Shown here in pieces: positions 8,369-17,280 of a DNA stretch of 64,000 bases. A program made the translations under genes and the position numbers. This stretch comes from an uncultured Eubacterium sp. (GTDB lineage Bacteria > Bacillota > Clostridia > Lachnospirales > Lachnospiraceae). The stretch covers positions 1-64,000 of the forward strand of contig URKY01000006.1 of NCBI GenBank assembly GCA_900548465.1. Direction: 5' to 3'. Each line of letters begins with the position of its first letter. Positions within the stretch are counted from its first letter, which is position 1. Below the pieces are notes generated by a model. The model did not search any database and was not told the origin of the DNA. It worked only from the letters and a program-made list of their open reading frames with translations.

Positions 8369-9700
8369 ATGGAAAAAAAGAGGGATGGTTTTAAAAGCAG
8401 GACAGGGTTTGTAATTGCCTGTATTGGCTCGGCAGTAGGAATGGGAAACATATGGAGATTCCCGTATATGGTTTCAGATTGGGAAGGTTTGACCTTTCTG
8501 ATTCCATATGTTTTGTTTGTAATTCTTATTGGAGCTTCAGGAGTAATTGAGGAGATGGCACTTGGACGTGCCGCAAAAGGCGGACCTATTATTGCATTTG
8601 GAAAATGTACTGAAGTAAGAACGGGTAATAAAAAAATAGGTGAGGGCATAGGGCTAATTCCTGTTGTAGGCTCACTGGCATTGGCAATTGGTTATACCGT
8701 TGTAGTAGGATGGATTTTTAAATACACATTTCTTGCATTATCAGGTCAGCTTGCAGGTATGGGAAAAGATATGAATGACATAGGTGGGATGTTCGCGGAC
8801 ACAGCCACAAAATTTGGAAATAATCTGTGGCTTATTATTGCAGTAATTGTTACAGTAGTAATTATGGCATTTGGTATTGCAAGTGGTATTGAGCGTGCCA
8901 ACAAAATTATGATGCCGTTACTTTTTGTTCTGTTTCTTGGTCTTGGAATCTATATTTTTACACTTCCGGGAGCAACAAACGGATATAAGTACATATTTAC
9001 TATTAATCCTAAGGGATTGTTAAACCCACGTTTATGGATTTATGCATTTGGTCAGGCATTTTTCTCATTATCCATAGCAGGAAACGGAACGGTTATTTAC
9101 GGTTCTTATTTGAGCAAATCAGAAAATGTGGTGACTTCAGCCAGAAATGTAGCAATATTTGATACTTTGGCAGCATTACTTGCAGCTTTTGTAATTATTC
9201 CGGGAATGGCAGTTGGAGGAGCAGAACTTTCTTCAGGTGGTCCGGGACTTATGTTTATATATCTCGTAAATGTATTTAATGGAATGCCGGGAGGAAAAAT
9301 TGTTGGTATTATATTCTACATCTGCGTGCTTTTCGCAGGCATGAGTTCATTGGTAAACTTATACGAGGCTCCAGTAGCAACATTGCAGGAGAAGCTTGGG
9401 CTTAAAAGACCTATGGCTGTTGGGTGCATAGGATTAATAGGCTGTATTGTAGCTCTGGTTATACAGGGGATTGTTTCAGGATGGATGGATGCAGTTTCAA
9501 TTTATATTTGTCCATTGGGAGCAATGCTGGCAGCAATTATGTTTTTCTGGGTTGCAGGAAAGGACTTTGCCATTAGCGCAGTAAATGAAGGAAAAAATAA
9601 ACCGATAGGCAGATGGTTTATACCCCTTGGAAGATATGTTTTGGTTCCATTGGCATTTATAGCCCTTGTGGCAGGAGCCATACTTGGTGGAATCGGATGA
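8369..9700 (+). CDS. neurotransmitter:sodium symporter (SNF/NSS) family transporter
   Basis: A 443-residue membrane protein with about eleven or twelve hydrophobic segments. The N-terminus (FVIACIGSAVGMGNIWRFPY) is the hallmark of TM1 in the NSS family, where the unwound GMGNIWRFPY segment binds sodium and substrate. Bacterial members such as LeuT and MhsT import amino acids with sodium. The start at 8369 has AAGGAAGG upstream; the earlier in-frame ATG at 8342 adds nine residues and has no site. It stands alone, with a terminator-like hairpin before it and remnant sequence after it. The substrate cannot be read from the sequence; an amino acid such as Tyr, Trp or Leu is the default expectation. 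Confidence 0.92.
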   Translation: MEKKRDGFKSRTGFVIACIGSAVGMGNIWRFPYMVSDWEGLTFLIPYVLFVILIGASGVIEEMALGRAAKGGPIIAFGKCTEVRTGNKKIGEGIGLIPVVGSLALAIGYTVVVGWIFKYTFLALSGQLAGMGKDMNDIGGMFADTATKFGNNLWLIIAVIVTVVIMAFGIASGIERANKIMMPLLFVLFLGLGIYIFTLPGATNGYKYIFTINPKGLLNPRLWIYAFGQAFFSLSIAGNGTVIYGSYLSKSENVVTSARNVAIFDTLAALLAAFVIIPGMAVGGAELSSGGPGLMFIYLVNVFNGMPGGKIVGIIFYICVLFAGMSSLVNLYEAPVATLQEKLGLKRPMAVGCIGLIGCIVALVIQGIVSGWMDAVSIYICPLGAMLAAIMFFWVAGKDFAISAVNEGKNKPIGRWFIPLGRYVLVPLAFIALVAGAILGGIG

Positions 9701-9747
9701 TAAAATAATAAAACCTGCATTTGGTATTATGTCAAGTGCAGGGTCAG

Positions 9748-9903
9748 TTTACCGACGAACCGTTTTCTACTATACTCAAGTCAGAAGTTGAACGAGTTAA
9801 ATCGAGTGTTGAATGGAGGACGGAGTATATGCGTTTAAGTGAATGGATTGAAGACGAAATAGAAATGGGAATAGAAGAAGGACGACAAGATATTAGCAAA
9901 TAA
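9748..9903 (+). pseudogene. C-terminal remnant of a PD-(D/E)XK (Rpn-type) transposase/nuclease
   Basis: About 50 residues ending VERVKSSVEWRTEYMRLSEW, then EDEIEMGIEEGRQDISK. This matches the C-terminal tail of the recombination-promoting nuclease (Rpn/PDDEXK_2) proteins common in Lachnospiraceae, which end in an EVERV segment and an EGREEG-type tail. The nuclease domain is absent and no ribosome site precedes it, so it is read as a leftover of a lost gene. Family call by eye. Confidence 0.5.
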
Positions 9904-10032
9904 ATAACAAGGGTATTGCCAAACAGAAAGAAAAAAATTATAATTTCTTGTGGAAAAAGTTTAAACCATATTACAGTTTGCAGTATGGGATTATATGAGA
10001 TTTAAGTAAAGATATTTAAGAAGGAGACTGAA

Positions 10033-11019
10033 ATGAAGACAAGAATAGGTATTTTAGGTTATGGAAACCTTGGAAAAGGTGTTGAATGCGCTGTAAAAGA
10101 AGCAGCAGACATGGAGTTAGTAGCGGTATTTACAAGAAGAAATCCAAAAGATGTGACAATTCTCACAGAAAACGTTCCGGTATGTAATGTTGATGAAGCA
10201 GCAGACTGGAAAGACAAGATAGATGTTATGATTTTATGTGGTGGTAGTGCTACAGATCTTCCTGTACAGACTCCGCAGTTTGCTTCAATGTTTAACGTAA
10301 TAGATAGTTTTGATACTCACGCAAGAATTCCTGAACATTTTGCAGCAGTAGACAAGGCTGCTAAAGAAGCAGGAAAGGTTGCAATTATTTCAGTAGGTTG
10401 GGATCCGGGAATGTTCTCCCTTAACAGAGTATATGCAAATGCAATTTTGCCAGATGGAAAAGATTACACTTTTTGGGGAAAGGGCGTAAGTCAGGGACAT
10501 TCAGATGCAATCCGTAGAATTAAAGGTGTAAAGAATGCAAAGCAGTATACGATTCCTGTTGAAAGTGCTTTAGAGAGAGTAAGATCTGGGGAAAATCCTG
10601 AACTTACAACAAGAGAAAAACACGAAAGAGAATGTTTTGTCGTATTAGAAGAAGGCGCAGATGCTGCGGCAGTAGAAAAAGAAATTAAAGAAATGCCAAA
10701 CTATTTTGCAGATTATAATACAACAGTTCATTTTATTAGTGAAGAAGAATTAGAAAAGAACCACAGTGGAATGGCTCATGGTGGATTTGTAATCCGTTCA
10801 GGAAAAACAGGAATGAATAAAGAACATAATCATATTATCGAATATAGTCTTAAGTTGGATTCAAATCCTGAATTCACAACAAGTGTATTAATTGCATATG
10901 CAAGAGCGGCGAAACGTTTATATGATGAAGGCCAGAAGGGGTGTAAGACAGTGCTGGATATTGCACCGGCATATTTAAGTGAAATGAGTGACGAAGACCT
11001 TAGAGCACATTTATTATAA
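10033..11019 (+). CDS. ddh: meso-diaminopimelate D-dehydrogenase
   Basis: A 328-residue NADP-dependent enzyme that makes meso-2,6-diaminopimelate in one step from tetrahydrodipicolinate and ammonia, feeding lysine and peptidoglycan synthesis. Seen: the N-terminal Rossmann motif GILGYGNLGKGVE, FTRRNP (NADP phosphate site), CGGSATDLP, the substrate segment NVIDSFDTH, SVGWDPGMFSLNR, and the C-terminal dimer and substrate region HNHIIEYSLKLDSNPEFT. The length matches the family. AAGGAG precedes the ATG by about 8 bases. It is monocistronic, followed by an inverted repeat and a terminator. The dehydrogenase route is patchily distributed and common in Lachnospiraceae. Confidence 0.95.
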   Translation: MKTRIGILGYGNLGKGVECAVKEAADMELVAVFTRRNPKDVTILTENVPVCNVDEAADWKDKIDVMILCGGSATDLPVQTPQFASMFNVIDSFDTHARIPEHFAAVDKAAKEAGKVAIISVGWDPGMFSLNRVYANAILPDGKDYTFWGKGVSQGHSDAIRRIKGVKNAKQYTIPVESALERVRSGENPELTTREKHERECFVVLEEGADAAAVEKEIKEMPNYFADYNTTVHFISEEELEKNHSGMAHGGFVIRSGKTGMNKEHNHIIEYSLKLDSNPEFTTSVLIAYARAAKRLYDEGQKGCKTVLDIAPAYLSEMSDEDLRAHLL

Positions 11020-11055
11020 TATATGTAAATATAAAGAACTTTATAATATTATGTT

Positions 11056-11103
11056 TTTATGTTAAAATCGAAATATACTTTATTGGCACGATTTTAACAT
11101 AAA
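11056..11103. repeat. 15-bp perfect inverted repeat after ddh
   Basis: TTTATGTTAAAATCG (11056-11070) is exactly mirrored at 11089-11103 with an 18-base loop. There is no T-run on either side, so it is not a standard terminator. It could be an operator or an mRNA 3' structure. Confidence 0.55.
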
Positions 11104-11113
11104 GGGGACAGTT

Positions 11114-11174
11114 ATATGAACGTAGAAGAGAGTTATTAGAGAAGTCAGATTTTTCTAATGACTCTTTTTGTTTT
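11114..11174 (+). promoter_or_regulatory. seven-codon mini-ORF overlapping a terminator hairpin
   Basis: AAAGGGGA is followed by ATG AAC GTA GAA GAG AGT TAT TAG (11116-11139, MNVEESY). The last codons lie in the 5' arm of a terminator: AGAGTTATTAGAGAA pairs with TTTTCTAATGACTCT (11127-11165), followed by a T tract ending at 11174. This is the geometry of a leader-peptide attenuator in front of the subtilase gene at 11206. It may equally be only the ddh terminator with a chance mini-ORF. Confidence 0.45.
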
Positions 11175-11205
11175 CATCGTTCAATTATAGAAAGCGAGGT
11201 AGAAG

Positions 11206-14200
11206 TTGAAAAGAATATTCAAAACAATTGTAAGTGTGATATTATCAGTGATACTGATAGGAACGTCTATGCCTACAATGGCAGCAAAAAAAGTAAATAA
11301 TCAGAAAAATGATGAGAAGGTAACACTAATTGTCAGATTAAAGGATGGTGCAGTATTGGAGAAGGACGATATTGCCAATGGGGGAAAAGAATATCTTAGA
11401 ACAAAGAAAGGATTAAAGGAATCCAGAAAGATATTGAGAACCCAAAGCAGTGTTCAAAGTACCATTAAGAATGATATTAATGAATATATAAAATTAAAAT
11501 ATTCGTATACTGCAGTAATTAACGGATTTGCAATTGAAGCAAAGAAGTCGGATATAGAAAAGATTAAAAGGCTTCCAAGTGTTAAGGCTGTTTCAGTTGC
11601 AAAAAAATTAAAACTATATTCAGAAAACGAGGGTAGTGTATCAAATGAAATGTCAATATCTGATGATTGTTGTAATATGCTTGGTATCGATGCTTTAAAG
11701 AAGGAAGGATACTTGGGACAAGGGATGACAGTGGCAGTCATTGACAACGAACTGGATGTTGAGCATGGAAATTTTTCGGGTCAGCTGGAAAATCCAAAGT
11801 ATTCAAAAAATGATGTTAAAAATATGGTAAACAATATGGGATTAAATGCTTCATCAACAGTAAACAGTGTTTATCATTCTTCAAAAATTCCGTTTGCCTA
11901 TGATTATTCAACAAAAACAGGCAATACAAATAATGATGAAGAGTGCCATGGTACACATGTCAGTGGGATTGTTGTAGGAAGTGGAACAACGCCGGATGGA
12001 AAAAAGACCATAGGTGTGGCTCCTCAGGCACAATTGTTTTTCTTTGGAATATCGGATATGTCAAATGCAGCAGCCATAGCAGCAATGGATGATATTGCAA
12101 AAATGGGAATTGATGTAGTGAACTGTAGCTGGGGAATGGATTACGCTGCTCTCGAAAATGATTTAGAAGAAGCGATAGAAAATCTTACGGATGCAGGTAC
12201 ATATGTATCGTTTGCAGCAGGAAATACTGCCAGAGGAATTGCAGGAAATACTCCTGAAGTGGAAATGATTGATTATTCAACATCGGGTAGTCCGGCTAAT
12301 AGTAGTAGAGTAAGTGCTGTGGCATCTGCTGATAATATTACATATTGGAATGGTGGCAAGGAAAATTATTCTGATGGAAAGACAGTTAGCGATTTTTCAT
12401 CTTATGCTGCAGGTGATGACTTGAGTTTAAAACCTGACATAACGGCAACAGGAGGGGGAGTTTATTCTTCAGTATCAAATGGCAAGTATGCAGTATATAG
12501 TGGAACTTCCATGGCATCCCCACATGTGGCAGGTGCAGTATTACTGTTGTCACAATATTTAGGAGATAAATTCGGAAAAGATGCAATACAAAAAAATCAA
12601 ATTATGGAAAGTCTATTAATGAGTAGTGCAGAAATTCTTTATAGAAATAAGACAGATAAAATACCATATGCTGCACGATTACAGGGAGCAGGACTTTTGA
12701 ATTTAAAAGCTGCAACAGAATTATCAAGTTATTTCACTGGTGATAATGGAAAGGCAAAATTAAGCCTTGGAGATGGAATTTCTGAAAAATTTACATTGAA
12801 ATTCAAAATCAATAATATTACAGACCATGATGTAACTTATCAAAGTACTAATTTGAATATAGTTACGGACGGTTATGATGAAGATGAGAACACCGGAAAA
12901 GTATATGTGGCAGATGAGGTGCCACTGGAAATAAAAGATAGCACACTTCCAAAGACCATTACTGTTAAGGCAGGAGAGAGTAAAGAAGTTTCAGTTGATG
13001 TTTCGTTAGACAAAACATGGCTGGAGAAAAACAGTGAAGTGTTCATCAATGGATTTTATATTGATGGATTTATTGAGTTGACGAATGCAAATGATTCATC
13101 ATCAGATATAAGTATGCCATTTATGGGATTTTACGGAGATTGGGAGTCGGAACAGATTTTTGATTCAACGTATTATAGTGGAGAGTCAAAATTGTCGGAA
13201 ACATTTCTTGGAAGTTTTTATGATCAATGTACAGGAGATTACAATGAAGAGGGAATCTTTGTGGACAATTGTCAGAAATTGGGAGTAAATTATTATACTG
13301 AAGATGACACATATGATAAAGAAGAATATGTTGCTATTTCTCCTAATGGTGATGATATGCAGGATAACCTGTGTATAAATATTACACCGATTCGTAATTG
13401 TAAAGATGTGGTATATACTATTAAAAATGAAAAAGGGGAAGTTGTAGAGCCTGATGCGGATTACTTTGAAAAATATGAAGAAGAGGTTGAAAGCAATGCA
13501 ATTTTAAGCAAATTCACCGCTGGCTGCATGGATTTATATAATGACTATTTTACTAATTGTCTGGATGGAAAGTATTATGCAGAGATAAGCGCTAAATTAG
13601 ATTATTTTGGTGCGAAAAAGACTCATACTATAGTAATGCCATTTATTATAGACAAAAGTGCACCAAGAGTGTCAGGTTTAAAATACAGCACAAGTGCAGG
13701 AAAAGATTACCTTGAAATGACATTGGAAGATGACAATAACTTAATGGGATTTAATGTTTATGAAAATGATGATACAGATTATAGTAATATTAGTGAACCG
13801 CTGGAAGGTTTAAGTAAAAAGAATATTAAAGTGGATGTGTCAGGAATGAAGCGTAACCGTTTAGAAGTTTTAGTTATGGATTATGCAGGAAATAAAACAG
13901 TAATTAAAGTAGAAAAAGAAATGAACCGTCCAACCAATAAGCCCACTACAGGGACCACAATGGAGACTCCAACACCAACTAAAGGTACGCCGGAAATAAA
14001 AACCACCGTGGCAAATGATGTACAGGCAAAGGCGACAGCATTAGGAAAGACAAAAATAACAACTATAAAAAGTAAGAAAAAGTCTTTACTTATAAAATGG
14101 AAAAAAATATCAGGTGAAATTTCCGGCTATGAAATACAGTATTCTACAAGCAAAAAATTTGCAAAGAAAAATACTAAAAAAATTACTATAAGAAGTCCTA

Positions 14201-14334
14201 AAAAAAATTCAAAAGCAATTAAAAATCTTAAAAGTAAAAAGAAATATTACGTGAGAATACGTACATACAGAAAAGCAGCAGGAAAAATGCTTTATTCTAA
14301 ATGGTCAAATAAAGTATCTAAAAAAACTAAATAA
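11206..14334 (+). CDS. exported subtilisin-like (S8) serine protease with C-terminal wall-binding-like module
   Basis: 1042 residues. A signal peptide (about 1-26, ending TMAA) is followed by an I9-type propeptide (about 40-135). The S8 catalytic domain has D180 (VAVIDNELD), H248 (CHGTHVSG) and S435 (SGTSMASPHVAG), so the triad is complete. Beta-rich Fn3-like domains follow (about 520-640 and 740-910), then a Thr/Pro linker (TGTTMETPTPTKGTPE). A Lys-rich Fn3-like C-terminal module (about 945-1042, WKKISGEISGYEIQYSTSKK) is shared with four other exported proteins of this window. The start is TTG at 11206 with GAGGT upstream. Layout is that of C5a-peptidase-like large subtilases (Fn3 after the protease domain), but with no LPXTG anchor. 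Expected role: extracellular protein breakdown or processing at the cell surface. Confidence 0.92.
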   Translation: MKRIFKTIVSVILSVILIGTSMPTMAAKKVNNQKNDEKVTLIVRLKDGAVLEKDDIANGGKEYLRTKKGLKESRKILRTQSSVQSTIKNDINEYIKLKYSYTAVINGFAIEAKKSDIEKIKRLPSVKAVSVAKKLKLYSENEGSVSNEMSISDDCCNMLGIDALKKEGYLGQGMTVAVIDNELDVEHGNFSGQLENPKYSKNDVKNMVNNMGLNASSTVNSVYHSSKIPFAYDYSTKTGNTNNDEECHGTHVSGIVVGSGTTPDGKKTIGVAPQAQLFFFGISDMSNAAAIAAMDDIAKMGIDVVNCSWGMDYAALENDLEEAIENLTDAGTYVSFAAGNTARGIAGNTPEVEMIDYSTSGSPANSSRVSAVASADNITYWNGGKENYSDGKTVSDFSSYAAGDDLSLKPDITATGGGVYSSVSNGKYAVYSGTSMASPHVAGAVLLLSQYLGDKFGKDAIQKNQIMESLLMSSAEILYRNKTDKIPYAARLQGAGLLNLKAATELSSYFTGDNGKAKLSLGDGISEKFTLKFKINNITDHDVTYQSTNLNIVTDGYDEDENTGKVYVADEVPLEIKDSTLPKTITVKAGESKEVSVDVSLDKTWLEKNSEVFINGFYIDGFIELTNANDSSSDISMPFMGFYGDWESEQIFDSTYYSGESKLSETFLGSFYDQCTGDYNEEGIFVDNCQKLGVNYYTEDDTYDKEEYVAISPNGDDMQDNLCINITPIRNCKDVVYTIKNEKGEVVEPDADYFEKYEEEVESNAILSKFTAGCMDLYNDYFTNCLDGKYYAEISAKLDYFGAKKTHTIVMPFIIDKSAPRVSGLKYSTSAGKDYLEMTLEDDNNLMGFNVYENDDTDYSNISEPLEGLSKKNIKVDVSGMKRNRLEVLVMDYAGNKTVIKVEKEMNRPTNKPTTGTTMETPTPTKGTPEIKTTVANDVQAKATALGKTKITTIKSKKKSLLIKWKKISGEISGYEIQYSTSKKFAKKNTKKITIRSPKKNSKAIKNLKSKKKYYVRIRTYRKAAGKMLYSKWSNKVSKKTK

Positions 14335-14348
14335 TATTTAAATTATTA

Positions 14349-14400
14349 AAAAGTGCTATTACATCAGTGTGAAAAATAATAATGATGTGACAGCACTTTT
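14349..14400 (+). terminator. terminator of the subtilase gene
   Basis: An AAAAGTGCTATTACATCA arm pairs with TGATGTGACAGCACTTTT, leaving a loop of about 16 bases and ending in T-rich sequence. Confidence 0.65.
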
Positions 14401-14515
14401 GCATTTGTACAAATATAAAAATGATACCTTACTAAAAAATGACACCCTTAATATGAAAAAATATAGTGGTAAAATGATATCGGTTTGTAAAAAGGTTGAA
14501 AGGAGAAAGATAATT

Positions 14516-16099
14516 ATGAACTTTAGCAAATTAACTAAAAAGATTTTAGCCTATGTTTGTGTTGCTGCGATGGTTTTCGCAAGTTTTACAGAATATCAGG
14601 CTAACGTTAAAGCTGCTATTCCTGAAGGAATGACAGAAATTGACAACACAAAGGATGCTTATAAACCTGACGGAACTGAATGGCAGTTCTATTTTGGAGG
14701 AGCAGGTGGAACCGCTGGTACAGGTGCATTTAAGGGTGGAACATCATTAACAGATCCGCTTGATTTATATGTTGAAAAGACATCAGGAAATGATTGGGGA
14801 ATTCAGGTTATCTCACCTGAAATAACAGGTCTTACAGCAGAAACTAAATATCAGTATACAGTGAAGTTTACAGCCAGCAAGGAAGGCACTTTATATTCAA
14901 AGGAAAACATTTCTAATTCAGATAAATTAGATCATGCTTTCAAAGCCGGCGAAAACACAATAAAAGGAACATTCACAGCTGGTGGTGCCACAGCAGTTGT
15001 ATTATTGGATATGAAGGGTGTTGAATCTGATACATTGTTTAATATTACAGAAGTATCAGTAACAGATAATTTTGTAGAAGAAGCAACAACACCACAGACA
15101 GTTGACAAAGATGGCTACTATTTAACTAAGAAGGGTGGCTGGACAACAACATTACCATGGCAGTTCTATACAGCTAATGGTAATACAAAGTATAAAGGAA
15201 CTGCTGAAGGCAACACAGTAACTGCAGACTTTAATTTTATTGCAGCAGGTGGTGGGGATTGGCAGACACAGGCAAGAATTCCCGGTGAAAGCAAATTAAT
15301 CGGACCTTTAGAAGCAGGTCCTGAAGGAACAGCTTATAAAGTTAAAGTTGAATATACAGCATCAAAAGAATTTTCAGCAAACCTTCAGTTAGCTGGTGCT
15401 GACAATAAAGTTACTTTTGAAGAAGGAACACATAGTCTTACTGTTGATTATTTATCAAAGGTTGACTATCCAACAATCTTTATGAATTTAGGAAGCGTTC
15501 CGGAAAATACAATATTGAAATTTACATTAACATTTGAAAAAGTTGCTGTAGAAGAAACAACAACACCAAGTGTAGAAGAACCAACAACACCAAGTGTAGA
15601 AGAATCAACAACACCAAGTGTAGAAGAACCAACAACACCAGGTGTAGAAGAATCAACAACACCAAGTGTAGAAGAATCAACAACACCAAGTGTAGAAGAA
15701 ACAACAACACCAAAGGCAGAAGTGCCAACAACTACTGCAAAGAACAATGTAACTACAGTACCGACAACTACTGTAGGAAATCAGGCAAAAGCAACAGTTA
15801 AGGTGCCTGGTCAGGTTAAACTTGCTAAAAAGATTACAAAGAAAAACGCTGCAAAGAAGATTAAAATTACATTTAAGAAGGTAGCAGACTCAAAGGGATA
15901 TGAGGTAAGAATTTCTACAAGTAAGAAATTTAAAAAAATAATTGTAAAGAAAACATATAATAAAGTTAAATTTACAATTAAGAATAAGAAGCTTGCTAAG
16001 AAGAAAAAACTTTATGTTCAGGTTAGAGCATATGCACTTGATGGAAAAACAAGGGTATATGGTAAATGGTCAAAGGCAGTAAAAGTTAGAGTTAAATAA
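14516..16099 (+). CDS. exported protein with two CBM-like domains, Thr/Pro repeat linker and Lys-rich C-terminal module
   Basis: 527 residues, no catalytic domain recognised. Signal peptide about 1-34. Two similar beta-sandwich domains follow (about 40-185 and 195-340); each has an aromatic patch (EWQFYFGG, LPWQFYTANG) and a DWGIQV or DWQTQA motif like family 4/9 carbohydrate-binding modules. Next come seven 8-residue VEExTTPS repeats, then a Lys-rich Fn3-like domain (about 435-527, KGYEVRISTSKKFKK). The start at 14516 has AGGAGAAAG upstream; an in-frame longer ORF lacks a site. It may tether glycans to the cell surface. Domain calls are by eye. Confidence 0.75.
   Translation: MNFSKLTKKILAYVCVAAMVFASFTEYQANVKAAIPEGMTEIDNTKDAYKPDGTEWQFYFGGAGGTAGTGAFKGGTSLTDPLDLYVEKTSGNDWGIQVISPEITGLTAETKYQYTVKFTASKEGTLYSKENISNSDKLDHAFKAGENTIKGTFTAGGATAVVLLDMKGVESDTLFNITEVSVTDNFVEEATTPQTVDKDGYYLTKKGGWTTTLPWQFYTANGNTKYKGTAEGNTVTADFNFIAAGGGDWQTQARIPGESKLIGPLEAGPEGTAYKVKVEYTASKEFSANLQLAGADNKVTFEEGTHSLTVDYLSKVDYPTIFMNLGSVPENTILKFTLTFEKVAVEETTTPSVEEPTTPSVEESTTPSVEEPTTPGVEESTTPSVEESTTPSVEETTTPKAEVPTTTAKNNVTTVPTTTVGNQAKATVKVPGQVKLAKKITKKNAAKKIKITFKKVADSKGYEVRISTSKKFKKIIVKKTYNKVKFTIKNKKLAKKKKLYVQVRAYALDGKTRVYGKWSKAVKVRVK
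15548..15715 (+). repeat. seven 24-bp tandem repeats encoding the Thr/Pro linker
   Basis: Seven copies of a 24-bp unit beginning GTAGAAGAA and encoding VEE(T/P/S)TTPS. Copies differ mainly at the one codon that alternates Thr, Pro and Ser, so the array probably grew by slippage or unequal exchange. Confidence 0.95.
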
Positions 16100-16112
16100 A
16101 TTTTAATATATT

Positions 16113-16166
16113 AAAGAGGCATCTCCCGATAGATATTTATATATTATTTGGGAGATGTCTTTTTTT
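16113..16166 (+). terminator. terminator of the CBM protein gene
   Basis: AGAGGCATCTCCC pairs with GGGAGATGTCTTT and a run of seven Ts follows. Confidence 0.8.
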
Positions 16167-16255
16167 ACATAATTTTTTACAAAATTGAATGGTAAAACCC
16201 ATAAAAGTGTGGTACTCTTTGAAGTGAATAAAGGCATAAGAAAGGAGCTGATATT

Positions 16256-17056
16256 ATGGGATTTTTAGCAGGAAAGACCGCTATCATAACAGGTGGAGGA
16301 AGAGCCGTTTTAAGTGATGGAAGTTGTGGCTCAATTGGATACGGAATAGCTACAGCATATGCGAAAGAAGGAGTTAATCTGGTTTTGACAGGTCGTAATG
16401 TTAAGAAACTGACGGATGCAAAGGAAGAATTAGAAAGTAAGTATGGAATTAAAGTACTTCCTATACAGGCGGATGTAAATTCCAAAGCAGATAATGAAAA
16501 GGTAGTTGCAAATGTTGTAAAACAGACAATAGATGAATTCGGGCGCATAGATGTACTGATAAACAATGCTCAGGCATCAGCTTCAGGAGTAACCATTGCC
16601 GATCATACAACAGAACAGTTTGACCTTGCTATGTATTCAGGATTATATGCGGCATTCTACTATATGAAAGAATGCTACCCATATCTGAAAGAAACAAAGG
16701 GAAGCGTTATCAATTTCGCTTCAGGTGCAGGTCTGTTTGGTAACTTTGGTCAGTGTGCTTATGCAGCAGCAAAAGAGGGCATAAGAGGATTATCAAGGGT
16801 TGCAGCTACTGAATGGGCTGCAGATGGTATAAATGTAAATGTAGTATGTCCACTGGCATGGACGGCTCAATTAGAGAACTTTGAAAAAGCATATCCGGAC
16901 GCATTCAAGGCAAATGTAAAAATGCCACCAATGGGACACTTTGGAGATGTAGAAAAAGAAATCGGACGTCCGTGTGTACAACTGGCATCCCCTGATTTTA
17001 AATACATGAGTGGTGAAACAATCACCCTTGAAGGTGCAATGGGACAAAGACCATAA
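16256..17056 (+). CDS. short-chain dehydrogenase/reductase (SDR)
   Basis: 266 residues of classical SDR layout. The N-terminal Rossmann segment TGGGRAVLSDGSCGSIGYGIA is a TGxxxGxG motif stretched by an insertion of about eight residues. The family NAG motif is represented by NNAQAS, and the catalytic Ser and the YxxxK pair occur in NFASGAG and CAYAAAKEG. A CPLAWTAQLE segment replaces the usual PG motif. NAD(P) is the expected cofactor; the substrate is unknown. AGGAG precedes the ATG. It is monocistronic and converges on the broken anti-sigma gene across a large palindrome that begins at its own stop codon. The stretched glycine loop is unusual and may alter cofactor binding. Confidence 0.88.
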   Translation: MGFLAGKTAIITGGGRAVLSDGSCGSIGYGIATAYAKEGVNLVLTGRNVKKLTDAKEELESKYGIKVLPIQADVNSKADNEKVVANVVKQTIDEFGRIDVLINNAQASASGVTIADHTTEQFDLAMYSGLYAAFYYMKECYPYLKETKGSVINFASGAGLFGNFGQCAYAAAKEGIRGLSRVAATEWAADGINVNVVCPLAWTAQLENFEKAYPDAFKANVKMPPMGHFGDVEKEIGRPCVQLASPDFKYMSGETITLEGAMGQRP

Positions 17057-17280
17057 ATAAAAATTTTGGATATAAAAAAGCAGATAATATTGTTTTAAAA
17101 ATATGTTGTATTTCTACCTTTGCTGCGCCGCCTATGAGCCATCGCCTACGCAAACTTGCTGCTTTGCAGCTTCGAACAGTGCTTCAGCAATGGTCGCTAT
17201 GCTCGCAAAGCTAACGAAATACTGCCAATCATTTTTATAAACAATATTATCTGCTTTTTTATATTCAAAATTTTTATTTA
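17054..17280. repeat. large palindrome with G+C-richer core between convergent genes
   Basis: Arms of about 49 bp (17054-17102 and 17231-17280) are near-perfect reverse complements. Each begins at the stop codon of one of the two converging genes. The arms contain a bidirectional-terminator pattern: AAAAAAGCAGATAATATTG against CAATATTATCTGCTTTTTT. The core (about 17103-17230) is clearly richer in G+C, with further short inverted repeats (CTTTGC and GCAAAG, GCTTTGCAGC). It looks like an element lodged in the loop of a two-way terminator. Confidence 0.75.

Noticed and set aside
9502..9720. Leftward open frame at the end of the symporter gene
   Set aside because: Shadow of the membrane-protein coding strand, with no start site context.
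15466..15747. Two leftward open frames with regular repeats opposite the Thr/Pro linker
   Set aside because: They are the complement of the 24-bp repeat array; the regularity comes from the sense-strand linker.
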